Positions 46,517 to 54,533 of a DNA stretch of 57,115 nt are shown here, one piece after another. Position 1 is the first letter of the stretch. Every line of letters begins with the position of its first letter. The stretch comes from Candidatus Binatia bacterium (lineage in GTDB: Bacteria > Desulfobacterota > Binatia > UBA1149 > JAJCZL01). Under the pieces are notes generated by a model. It was not told the DNA's origin and made no database searches. It saw only the letters and a program-made list of their open reading frames with translations. Location of the stretch: NCBI GenBank assembly GCA_028278325.1, contig JANQEO010000152.1, positions 1-57,115 of the forward strand, in the 5' to 3' direction. A program made the translations under genes and the position numbers.

Positions 46517-47296
46517 CTAGGGCAGGCGTCTGGCGATGGAGATGAAGCCCGTGTGCGCGACCATGCGCAGGTCGGGCCTCACGCTTTGCTCCTCGACGTG
46601 CCAGCTTCGCTCCAGGACTTCGAAGGTCTCCGCCGTCGAAAAGCGAGGGTCGGCAGCAAGTGCGGTTTGGACGTTCGCGACCTGGTTGACCGTCGGGACA
46701 TAGCTTACGAATGTTCCGCCGGGTCTGAGTGAGCCTGCGGCAGCATCGGTGAGACGCGCGGGGTCGGGGATGTCGGCAACGATATGGTCGGCCTCGGTTT
46801 CCTCGAGCCCGTTGCGCGCATCGCCCACCGTGAGCCGCCAATTCGGGGCATCACCGTGATAGAGCCGCACGTTGTCGCGCGTGGTTGCCGCGAAATCCTC
46901 GCGGATTTCGTAGCTGTGCAACACGCCTGCCGGGCCCACCGCGCGTAGCAGCGCCAAGGTCATGGCGCCGTTCCCCACGCCTACCTCGATGACGGTGTCT
47001 CCGGGACGAATGTCGCCTCTCATCACGATGATGCCGGCGTCTTTCGCGAAGATCGGCTCGGCGTCCCGGGGCATCAACGTGACGAGTTCGGCGTAGCTCG
47101 GACGAAAGACGCGGAAGCTCTCGTCTTCGCCGGCGCCGACGGTGCTGCCCTCCGGTTGTCCTATGGCGTCGTCGGCCTTGAGCACGGAGTTCCGCACCGT
47201 CATCCGGTGGCCTTCACGAAGCGTCTTGAGGTAGCGCCGGCCGCGCGCGTCGATGAGAACGACGGCCTCGCCGTCCATGAGGTTCCCGCGACCCAT
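46517..47296 (-). CDS. trmI: tRNA (adenine-58-N1) methyltransferase TrmI
   Basis: 259 residues from an ATG with GAGG eight bases upstream; longer in-frame starts lack such a site. N-terminal beta-barrel (GEAVVLIDARGRRYLKTLR) and a Rossmann domain with VIEVGVGNGAMTLALLRAVG, the SAM-binding motif, and VADIPDPARL. It methylates A58 in the T-loop of tRNAs. It is divergent from the H1-tailed gene. Confidence 0.87.
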   Translation of the reverse strand: MGRGNLMDGEAVVLIDARGRRYLKTLREGHRMTVRNSVLKADDAIGQPEGSTVGAGEDESFRVFRPSYAELVTLMPRDAEPIFAKDAGIIVMRGDIRPGDTVIEVGVGNGAMTLALLRAVGPAGVLHSYEIREDFAATTRDNVRLYHGDAPNWRLTVGDARNGLEETEADHIVADIPDPARLTDAAAGSLRPGGTFVSYVPTVNQVANVQTALAADPRFSTAETFEVLERSWHVEEQSVRPDLRMVAHTGFISIARRLP

Positions 47297-47356
47297 GGGG
47301 CGAACCTCGCCAAATACGGCCAGCATTGCAACATCCGGGAGGGCGGGAAGGGCGTG

Positions 47357-47385
47357 TTGACTGCCGCCACCGCAGTGTTTAGACT
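47357..47385 (+). promoter_or_regulatory. Promoter of the H1-tailed zinc-ribbon gene
   Basis: TTGACT (47357-47362), 17-base spacer, TAGACT (47380-47385), 55 bases before the ATG. Both boxes are close to consensus with ideal spacing. Confidence 0.6.
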
Positions 47386-47440
47386 CGCGCGCTCGCCGCT
47401 CCGAGAAGGGCCCCCAGTCGGCCTCGGAAGAACGTGCACC

Positions 47441-47929
47441 ATGGCAGTCAGGCAAGCCAAGAAGAAGTCTAAATCCGCCTCTAGCTCGGGGTTCAGCCTG
47501 TTCGACGACGGCGAAGTCGCCGATGCGGACTCCGACGAGGAGTTACCGCGTGACGAGGCCGGTCGCCAAAAGATCAAGCAACAGTACGTTGACCTGCTGT
47601 CGATCCGGCTCGAGAAGCTCAAGGGCCGTATCCTCAACCGGGAGAGGATCGACAAAAACCTAGAGGGAATCTACTTTGTCTGCGCCAAGTGCGCGAAAGT
47701 CTGCCACAATCTCGACGAGGGCCTGATCGAGGACGAGGACAACCAGAACAATATCTGCAAGCCGTGCACTGAGGCCTCGAAGGCTCCCCCAAAACCGGCC
47801 CGCGCCAAAGCCGGCAGATCCAAAGCAGCACCTAAAGCGCGCACCTCCAAGGCTTCAAAGCCGGCAAAGAAGACCAAGGCTACGAAGACCACCAAGGCCG
47901 CGAAGAAGAAGTCCTCCAAGAAGAAGTGA
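47441..47929 (+). CDS. Zinc-ribbon-like protein with histone H1-like tail
   Basis: 162 residues in three parts. 1-40: short acidic/Ser region with basic start. 41-80: a helix (KQQYVDLLSIRLEKLKGRIL). 81-109: CAKC...CKPC, two CxxC pairs 21 residues apart (C81, C84, C106, C109), resembling the DksA/TraR zinc finger in spacing and in the preceding LEGIYFVC. 113-162: about half Lys/Ala with Pro, Ser and Thr, as in histone H1 and myxobacterial or chlamydial H1-like proteins. Likely binds nucleic acid; a role in transcription or DNA packing is inference. Confidence 0.72.
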   Translation: MAVRQAKKKSKSASSSGFSLFDDGEVADADSDEELPRDEAGRQKIKQQYVDLLSIRLEKLKGRILNRERIDKNLEGIYFVCAKCAKVCHNLDEGLIEDEDNQNNICKPCTEASKAPPKPARAKAGRSKAAPKARTSKASKPAKKTKATKTTKAAKKKSSKKK

Positions 47930-47935
47930 AACGCC

Positions 47936-48853
47936 TCAGCTACGCCCCGGTCTCGATCTGAGATAGGCGTAGGCGGCGCAAAAATCGGTGGGTGCGGGTG
48001 CCGTGATGTCGATGCCCGAGTCCTCGGCAAGCCTGAAAGCATGGAGCAGGTGTCCCGTTCTCGTGCCGGCCGGGGCGGGTGCGTCCCCGTACTTGAGATC
48101 GCCCAGGATGGCGTGGCCTATCAGCGACAGATGAGCGCGCACCTGGTGTGTGACGCCGGTACTCATGCGGGCCTCCACCAACGACCAGGTTCTCCCGTGG
48201 TCTAGCGGCGTTATGCGGGTCAGGGCCCGCATGGGCCGATCGTGCCTGCGCGCGGCGACTACGCCCGTGCTGCGGCGGGCAAGGCTGATGTCTATGAGCC
48301 GTTCTTCCTCGATGACGCCTGTCACCAGCGCCAGATACCATTTCTGCGTGCGCGAATTCTTGAACGCCCGGCGCCAGTCTAGATAAGACTCGCGCGAGAG
48401 GGCCGCGACCGTGACTCCGGAAGTGTCACGGTCGAGACGGTGCACCAGGCCCGCTTCTTCCTTGCGGTCCGACGCTCCCAGAAAGCGCGGGTCGTAAGCG
48501 GGCAGCGCGGCCGCCAACGACCGAGGGGATCTGCCTGCGTGACTGTGAATGCCGGCTGGCTTGTTGAACGCGCAGAACCCTCGCGCTTCGTCCCGGCAGA
48601 TGAGTAGGTCTTCGACGTCGAAGGATCTAGCGGTGTCACGCTTCGGTGTCGCCGGAACCAGTTCGATGGTGGATCCTGTCTTCAGTGCACCACAGGCGCC
48701 GGTGATGCGTCCGTCGACTTTCACGCGCCCCTCGCGCGCTAAGCGCCTGGCTTGGCGCCTGCCGCACCCGAGTTCGTCGGCCAGGATACGATCCAACCTC
48801 ACGCCGCCACGCTCGACGGTGATCGTGAGCCGCTCGGCTTCGTCGGGTCTCAC
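47936..48853 (-). CDS. RluA-family pseudouridine synthase
   Basis: 305 residues, GTG overlapping the lipase stop (GTGA). N-terminal S4 RNA-binding domain (VRLDRILADELGCGRRQARR) and catalytic domain with the Asp in LVHRLDRDTSGV, plus HQVRAHLSLIGHAILGDLKY. Isomerises uridine in rRNA or tRNA; the exact site is unknown. Confidence 0.87.
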   Translation of the reverse strand: MRPDEAERLTITVERGGVRLDRILADELGCGRRQARRLAREGRVKVDGRITGACGALKTGSTIELVPATPKRDTARSFDVEDLLICRDEARGFCAFNKPAGIHSHAGRSPRSLAAALPAYDPRFLGASDRKEEAGLVHRLDRDTSGVTVAALSRESYLDWRRAFKNSRTQKWYLALVTGVIEEERLIDISLARRSTGVVAARRHDRPMRALTRITPLDHGRTWSLVEARMSTGVTHQVRAHLSLIGHAILGDLKYGDAPAPAGTRTGHLLHAFRLAEDSGIDITAPAPTDFCAAYAYLRSRPGRS

Positions 48854-49677
48854 GTAGCCGCTTCCGCGTCGACGGGCGGAGCGAGATTCTCCTTTACTAG
48901 TTCGTATACGGACGATGAGACGAGCAAGACGTGATGGCCGATGTAGTCCAGGGAGACGTTCAAGGCGTGCCGGTAGTCGCTGTCGTTGTCGTTGAACACG
49001 ATGGCGTCGAACGCGGTGCTTATCGCGGTGAAGCTCACACCCTCAGCGCCTTCGTCCTCACGGCACAGCCTTTCCAGATACGGTGACCCCGGACGAATCT
49101 GCATGAGATCCGGCGACCTCGACAGGTAGGCCAGTGCAGTGCCCTTGTGGGGAGAGCCGAGTGTAACCACATTGCCCAGGTAGTCGGCACCGCCGTGGTA
49201 GAGAAGCACTGCTCGCATCGTCACGCCGCCGGCACTGTGGGCCACGACGTCGAGGTTGTCCTGCCCGGTGGCGTCGAGGATGGTGCGCAGTTTGTCAGCG
49301 ACTTCCGTGGCGCGGCTGTCCATGTCGACGCCGCGGGTACGGTAGTTGATGGTGTAGACCGTGTAGCCGTCGCGGCGAAGACGCGCGGCCAGTACCGCGA
49401 AGCTTGCCCGGTTGAGCGACCATCCGTGCACGAGAACCACCGGGCGACATCGGTTTGCCAGAGTCGGCCGCCTGCCCGGGATGAATCCCAGCGGCCAGGT
49501 GATCACGACCAGCAGGAGCGTCAGGCCCTCGGCCAACCAGGGGAGCACGGCCGTGGCCAGAGGCCGTGCCGGACCGGCCAGCGCGTGCGCGCGCTTTTCG
49601 AACATCATCAGCAGGTAAGTGCCGCTGTGGAAGAGGGCGGTCAGTGCGAGAACGATGAAGACGAGTGCTTCCAGCAT
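48850..49677 (-). CDS. Membrane-anchored alpha/beta-hydrolase lipase
   Basis: 275 residues. Two hydrophobic helices (about 2-19 and 42-62), then a lipase domain with HGWSLNRASF (oxyanion region), nucleophile Ser in VAHSAGGV (G-H-S-x-G-like), LGSPHKGTALA and a late His in YIGHHVLLV. Like class I bacterial lipases, it hydrolyses acylglycerols or similar esters, probably at the periplasmic face. Its start diverges from manC. Confidence 0.8.
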   Translation of the reverse strand: MLEALVFIVLALTALFHSGTYLLMMFEKRAHALAGPARPLATAVLPWLAEGLTLLLVVITWPLGFIPGRRPTLANRCRPVVLVHGWSLNRASFAVLAARLRRDGYTVYTINYRTRGVDMDSRATEVADKLRTILDATGQDNLDVVAHSAGGVTMRAVLLYHGGADYLGNVVTLGSPHKGTALAYLSRSPDLMQIRPGSPYLERLCREDEGAEGVSFTAISTAFDAIVFNDNDSDYRHALNVSLDYIGHHVLLVSSSVYELVKENLAPPVDAEAAT

Positions 49678-49768
49678 GGCGCTTGATACCTAACTTCACG
49701 CGGTCAGCAAGGCAAAACTCCCGTGTAAAAGGTTGCTTTTTGGTGCCCGGGACTTGATTATCGACTCG

Positions 49769-50860
49769 ATGGCCGAGGTCGCGCCGAAGAGACGATATGT
49801 CGTCATAATGGCCGGCGGCGTCGGTACTCGCTTCTGGCCATGGAGTCGGCAGGAGCGGCCCAAGCAGCTTCTCAAGCTTTGCGGGGACACGACCATGCTG
49901 GCTGATACCGTGGCCAGGGTGAGCCGTCTGGTTCCCACGGAGAATATCCTTATCGTTACGGGCACGGCGCTGCGCAAGGGCGTTCTCGAGGCAGTGCCGG
50001 AACTCCCGGCCGCAAACGTCTACTGCGAACCTCTGGGTCGAAATACGGCCGCGTGCGTAGGCTGGGCGGCCATGGAGGTCGCTCATCGTGACCCGACAGG
50101 CGTAATGGTGGTGCTGCCCGCCGATCACGTCGTCGACGGTCGTAGTAGTTTCGAGAGCGACGTCCGCAAAGCCCTTCGGTTGGCTGAGGCGCCGGGCGTG
50201 TTGGTTACCTTCGGCATCAAGCCGGACTCGCCGTCGACGGGTTACGGCTACATAAGGGCCGGCGCCGAATGGAAAGAAGGCCGGGGGGCCAGAAAGGTGC
50301 TGAGTTTCCACGAGAAGCCCTCCTTGTCTCGAGCCAAGAGCTTCATCCGTCGCGGAAACTTCTACTGGAACAGCGGGATGTTCGTCTGGCGCGCCGACAG
50401 TATTCTCGCCGAACTCCGATCCCATCTACCGCGTTTGGCCGCGGGGCTGGAGGCGATGGAGGCCAAGCGGCGCCGGGGCAGGGTACCGCGAGCCGCTATC
50501 GATTCCGTGTATCCACGTCTACAAAGCATCTCGATCGATCATGGCGTCATGGAGAAGGCCAAGCGGGTCGCGGTGGTTCCCGCTTCGTTTGGTTGGAGCG
50601 ACATAGGGACCTGGGACGCCGTGGGCGAAGTCTGGCCCAAGGATCGTACGGGCAACGCTTCCCACGGCGTCGTGATCTCCGTTGATTCGTCCGGGAATCT
50701 CGCCGCTACGGAGGGCAAGCCCGTCGCTTTCGTCGGTGTAGAAGGCCTGGCCGTGGTCGACAGCGGTGATGCTCTGCTCGTGTGCAGCCGCGAGCGCAGT
50801 CAGGACGTCAGGGAAGTGGTCGAAGAACTGAAGAAGCGTGGACTCACCGGGTTGCTCTAG
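49769..50860 (+). CDS. manC: Mannose-1-phosphate guanylyltransferase
   Basis: 363 residues from the ATG at 49769. Nucleotidyltransferase motif IMAGGVGTRFWPWSRQERPKQ, LPADHVV, and GIKPDSPSTGYGYI and FHEKP later. It makes GDP-mannose for polysaccharide or lipid-linked sugars. No separate phosphomannose isomerase domain is seen. A weak promoter-like pair (TTGCTT, GATTAT) lies 8 bases before the ATG. Confidence 0.88.
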   Translation: MAEVAPKRRYVVIMAGGVGTRFWPWSRQERPKQLLKLCGDTTMLADTVARVSRLVPTENILIVTGTALRKGVLEAVPELPAANVYCEPLGRNTAACVGWAAMEVAHRDPTGVMVVLPADHVVDGRSSFESDVRKALRLAEAPGVLVTFGIKPDSPSTGYGYIRAGAEWKEGRGARKVLSFHEKPSLSRAKSFIRRGNFYWNSGMFVWRADSILAELRSHLPRLAAGLEAMEAKRRRGRVPRAAIDSVYPRLQSISIDHGVMEKAKRVAVVPASFGWSDIGTWDAVGEVWPKDRTGNASHGVVISVDSSGNLAATEGKPVAFVGVEGLAVVDSGDALLVCSRERSQDVREVVEELKKRGLTGLL

Positions 50861-50866
50861 AAAGCC

Positions 50867-53557
50867 ATGAAGGAAGACGTAGGACAGGGCGTGCAGGAGT
50901 CCGCCGGGGATCGGGCCGCGACGGAGGCCGGCGAACGTACGCATCCGTCCGCAATGCGCGCGACGTTCAGTGCGATAGCCGAGTTCTTGGCAGGGCACTT
51001 GTTCTCGCGTGTCATCATGAACGAGGCCGCCGTAGAGAAGATACGCGAACTCTCGGCAAGGGGCACGGTGGTCTACGTGCTCAGGCACCGATCCTTCGTC
51101 GACTACGTTCTCCTTAACTACGTCTTGCGCAGAGAGAATCTGCCCTTGCCGACCTTCGCGAACGGGATCAGATCCACGTTGTTGGCGCCCGTGCCGGTCA
51201 TGTTGCGGCGCCTGCGCGAGAATCTGTTTCCGGCACCTGCGCGCGGCGGGACTCCGGTCCGCGAAGGGGATCACGAGTACTGTCGTAGGCAGGTTGCGGC
51301 CGGCCGGCCTGTTCTCATATTCATGCGCGGTCGGCGCGAGGGGCGCGGCGGCCGCCGTTGGGGGCGTGCGGCAAGCAGTCCTCGTGTAGGCTCCGACTAC
51401 CTGCGCGAAATTCTCCACCAACACGGTGACAGCAACACGGAAAAGTTCGTCGTTCCGCTGGCGCCGTTCAGAGGGCACAGCTTCCGCCGGCGCCAGCCCG
51501 GCATCTCGGCCCTGGTGTACAGCGTTCAGGAAGCGCCCAGCGATACCCGTAAGCTGGTGGCTTACTGGTGGAACCGCCGCGACCTGTTCATCACCGTAGG
51601 CAAAGAGGTCGACATCGACGAGTTCGTTGAGCGCTACAGCGAGGACTCCGAGGAACGCCTTATTCGCCGTCTGGTCAGGGCCGTTCAGATCTTCTTGTAC
51701 CGAGAGGAGCGCGTAGTACTCGGTCCCGCCTTGCTTCCGCGGCGGCGGATCAAGGCAGCAGTTCTCGAGAATGCCGACATGGACGAAGGCATTCGCAAGA
51801 TCGCCGAAGAAACGCACGGCTCCGTCTCCAAGCTCCGCAAAGAGGCCGAGCGCTACTTCGACGAAATGACGGCCGACTTCAACGGGATCCTGTTCGGCAT
51901 TATTGCCTATCTATTCAAGGCGATTTGGGGACGTATGTTCACGGGTGTGGAGCCGGTCGAACTCGAAAAGGTGATCGACAAAGTGCGACATCACCCTGTC
52001 GTGCTGGTTCCCTGCCATAGGAGCCACTTCGACTACCTCATCCTGACCTACCTCTTTCATCTCAACTTCGTCAGCCCGCCCCACATAGCTGCGGGCATAA
52101 ACATGTCGTTTTGGCCGATGGGCCCGTTGTTCCGTGCCGCCGGCGCCTTCTTCATCCGTCGGACCTTTGGGGACAATCCCGTCTACAAGCTCGTGTTCCG
52201 TCAGTACCTCTCCTTCTTGATACGCGAGGGCTACACCCAGGAGTTCTTCATAGAGGGGGGCCGCAGCCGGACGGGTAAGATCATGACGCCGCGGCTCGGG
52301 ATGCTGACCGCGATCGTGAACGCATATCTGACCGGAGTAAGGCGTGACCTCTACCTGGTCCCCGTATCGATTCACTACGGGCGTCTCGTTGAGGAGGATG
52401 TGTATCAGCGGGAGTTGAGGGGGGCGTCCAAGGAGCGCGAGAGCTTCAAAAGCATGTTGCAGGCGCGCAGCCTGCTAAAACAAAAGTACGGTACGGTCTA
52501 CGTGTCGTTCGCGGATCCTATTTCTCTCAACGACGCCCTCGGCGACAGCAAACAAAGGTTCGCCGAGGGAGCCGACGTCGAAGAGATCGAGGAAGAAAAA
52601 CGGCGGTTCATACAGAAGCTCGGCTTCAGACTGCTGCGCGAGGTCAATGAAGCCTCGGTCGCCGGAGCGACATCGATGACCTCCACTGTGCTGCTGGGGG
52701 CTCACCATTCGGGACTTCGCTACGATGATTTTCTCGCCCAGGCCCGGGCTCTCGCCGAGCTTACCGCGTCGCAGGGAGTCAAGCCGACCTCCTCCCTCAA
52801 GCGCAACATGGACGACTTCCGAGAAAACCTCGGGTTCCTCGAGAGAAGAGGCCTGGTCGAGACCGCCAAGCGAGGTAGCGAGCAGAGCATCATCATCTCC
52901 GAGGGCAAGCGGTTGGCCCTCAACTTTTACAAGAACAACCTCATTCACGCGTTCCTGATCCCTTCTCTGGTGAGCTTCTGCATGCTGCGCGGGGTTCCCC
53001 GCGAGCGCCTGGAGGACGAAGTGCGGTGGTGGCTCGACATGTTCCGCTACGAGTTCCCGCTTCCGGACAGGGAAGAGCTCGGCGGCTTGATCGACGCTTA
53101 CGTTGATCATGCAAGACAGGTCGGCGCCCTGGAGCCGAACGGTCAGATGCGCCGCGACCATCCGCTCGCTACCGCAGCATCGGGCGTGCTCGATTGCTTC
53201 CGCGACGCTTACTGGGTCGTAGCACGGTTCGTCCGTGATGAACTGGGCCCCGAAGGCATGCCGGAGAAGACGGCGATAGAAGCCCTGACGAAGGCCTACG
53301 ATACCAGTCTCAAGCTCGGCGAGGTGAGCAAGTCGGAGGGTGCGACCACGGTGATGTTCGGTAACGCGCTCAACCGGTTCCAGGAACTCGGACTGATCGA
53401 GCGCCGGCCCTCGGCCCAAGGCAAGCGCGACAAGACTCTGGCGCGCGGCGCGGCTTTCCAGGAAACCTACGATCTGGTCGCCGTGCTGGGCGATGCCTTG
53501 TCTTCACGGGAGCGCGAAGCTTCGGATGGGGCCGGGCTCGACGAAGGATCTCAGTGA
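50867..53557 (+). CDS. plsB: Glycerol-3-phosphate acyltransferase PlsB with two HX4D motifs
   Basis: 896 residues. The second half holds the catalytic domain: HRSHFD (384-389), PPHIAAGINMSFWPMGP, GAFFIRRTF and FFIEGGRSRTGK, all PlsB hallmarks. The first half contains a second, weaker copy: HRSFVD (74-79), FANGIRSTLLAP and FMRGRREG in place of the EGGRSR motif. The C-terminal 300 residues are helical and include an HTH-like block. It acylates glycerol-3-phosphate at position 1, the first step of phospholipid synthesis. It starts 6 bases after manC. Confidence 0.9.
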   Translation: MKEDVGQGVQESAGDRAATEAGERTHPSAMRATFSAIAEFLAGHLFSRVIMNEAAVEKIRELSARGTVVYVLRHRSFVDYVLLNYVLRRENLPLPTFANGIRSTLLAPVPVMLRRLRENLFPAPARGGTPVREGDHEYCRRQVAAGRPVLIFMRGRREGRGGRRWGRAASSPRVGSDYLREILHQHGDSNTEKFVVPLAPFRGHSFRRRQPGISALVYSVQEAPSDTRKLVAYWWNRRDLFITVGKEVDIDEFVERYSEDSEERLIRRLVRAVQIFLYREERVVLGPALLPRRRIKAAVLENADMDEGIRKIAEETHGSVSKLRKEAERYFDEMTADFNGILFGIIAYLFKAIWGRMFTGVEPVELEKVIDKVRHHPVVLVPCHRSHFDYLILTYLFHLNFVSPPHIAAGINMSFWPMGPLFRAAGAFFIRRTFGDNPVYKLVFRQYLSFLIREGYTQEFFIEGGRSRTGKIMTPRLGMLTAIVNAYLTGVRRDLYLVPVSIHYGRLVEEDVYQRELRGASKERESFKSMLQARSLLKQKYGTVYVSFADPISLNDALGDSKQRFAEGADVEEIEEEKRRFIQKLGFRLLREVNEASVAGATSMTSTVLLGAHHSGLRYDDFLAQARALAELTASQGVKPTSSLKRNMDDFRENLGFLERRGLVETAKRGSEQSIIISEGKRLALNFYKNNLIHAFLIPSLVSFCMLRGVPRERLEDEVRWWLDMFRYEFPLPDREELGGLIDAYVDHARQVGALEPNGQMRRDHPLATAASGVLDCFRDAYWVVARFVRDELGPEGMPEKTAIEALTKAYDTSLKLGEVSKSEGATTVMFGNALNRFQELGLIERRPSAQGKRDKTLARGAAFQETYDLVAVLGDALSSREREASDGAGLDEGSQ

Positions 53558-53997
53558 TGACCGAACAGGAACTAAGAGACAGATTGAAAGCGTCCATGCG
53601 TGAGCGCGACACCGTCGCGATCAAGGTCCTGAGGGGGGTCCTGGCGGGGGTCAAGAATCGTCTGATCGAGACCAAGAGCGATGAGCTGCCCGAGGCCGAC
53701 ATCACGGCCATTCTCAAACGCGAGTCCAAGCAGTATGGGGAGGCTCTGGATTTCGCGCGCAAGAGCGGCAGGGCCGAGGTCATCGAGGAGGAGGAGCGAG
53801 CGGTTGCGTTCGCGGCTTCCCTCTTGCCCGCACAGATGTCGGATGCCGAACTCAAAGCCGCCATCGAGGCCATAGTCAGCGAGACCGGAGCCGATTCGAT
53901 CGGGCCCGTCATGAAGGAACTGGGCGCCAGGCATGCCGGCCTCTACGACGGCAAGGCCGCCAGCGCCCTCGTTCGCGAGTTGCTGGCCGCGAAGTAG
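53554..53997 (+). CDS. yqeY: GatB/YqeY domain protein
   Basis: 147 residues. ATG overlaps the plsB stop (ATGA). YqeY has the tRNA-binding domain found at the end of GatB, here MRERDTVAIKVLRGVLAGVKN and PAQMSDAELKAAIEAIVSE. Function is unclear; it may act in tRNA-related quality control. Confidence 0.87.
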   Translation: MMTEQELRDRLKASMRERDTVAIKVLRGVLAGVKNRLIETKSDELPEADITAILKRESKQYGEALDFARKSGRAEVIEEEERAVAFAASLLPAQMSDAELKAAIEAIVSETGADSIGPVMKELGARHAGLYDGKAASALVRELLAAK

Positions 53998-54037
53998 CTT
54001 TGACAGTCGCGCCGCCCGACTTTAGTATCCCTCGCTC

Positions 54038-54520
54038 GTGGCGCGTCCGCTGCCCATCGTAGAACGGTTGCAGGAAGAACTTGCGGGGCTCCGTCGCGAG
54101 CTTTCGATCGATCTCCCTCGCCAGATTGAAGAGGCCCGTGCTCACGGCGATCTCAAGGAGAACGCCGAGTACCACGCCGCCAAGGAGCGCCAAGGACTGC
54201 TCACCGCTCGGGTCTCGAAGATCGACGAGCGCCTGCGTGAACTCTCCCTCTACACTCTCTCGTCGATTCCCCGCGAGGTGGTCGGTTACGGGAGTGAAAT
54301 AGAGCTCGAGGACTGCGACAGCGGGGAGTCGGTAACCTACAAACTGGTGTTTCCGGAAGAAGTCGACGAGGCTCCCGGCAGGGTTTCGATAAGCTCTCCA
54401 GTGGGCCAGGCCATGCTCAACCGTGGTGTCGGTGATGAGGTCCGGGTCAGCTTGCCCGAGGGCGGCAAGACCTTCCAGATCGTTGGCATCACCACACTTC
54501 ATGAGCTACTCGAAGAGTGA
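54038..54520 (+). CDS. greA: Transcription elongation factor GreA
   Basis: 160 residues, GTG start. N-terminal coiled coil with the acidic tip DLKENAEYHAAKER (38-51), which reaches the RNA polymerase secondary channel and stimulates transcript cleavage, and a C-terminal FKBP-like domain with SPVGQAMLNRGVGDEV. It lies 40 bases after yqeY. Confidence 0.93.
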   Translation: MARPLPIVERLQEELAGLRRELSIDLPRQIEEARAHGDLKENAEYHAAKERQGLLTARVSKIDERLRELSLYTLSSIPREVVGYGSEIELEDCDSGESVTYKLVFPEEVDEAPGRVSISSPVGQAMLNRGVGDEVRVSLPEGGKTFQIVGITTLHELLEE

Positions 54521-54533
54521 GTCATATCTAGCG

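Noticed and set aside
49733..49761. Promoter TTGCTT-17-GATTAT just before manC
   Set aside because: Only 3 and 4 of 6 matches, and it would leave almost no leader before the ATG; not strong enough to list as a feature.
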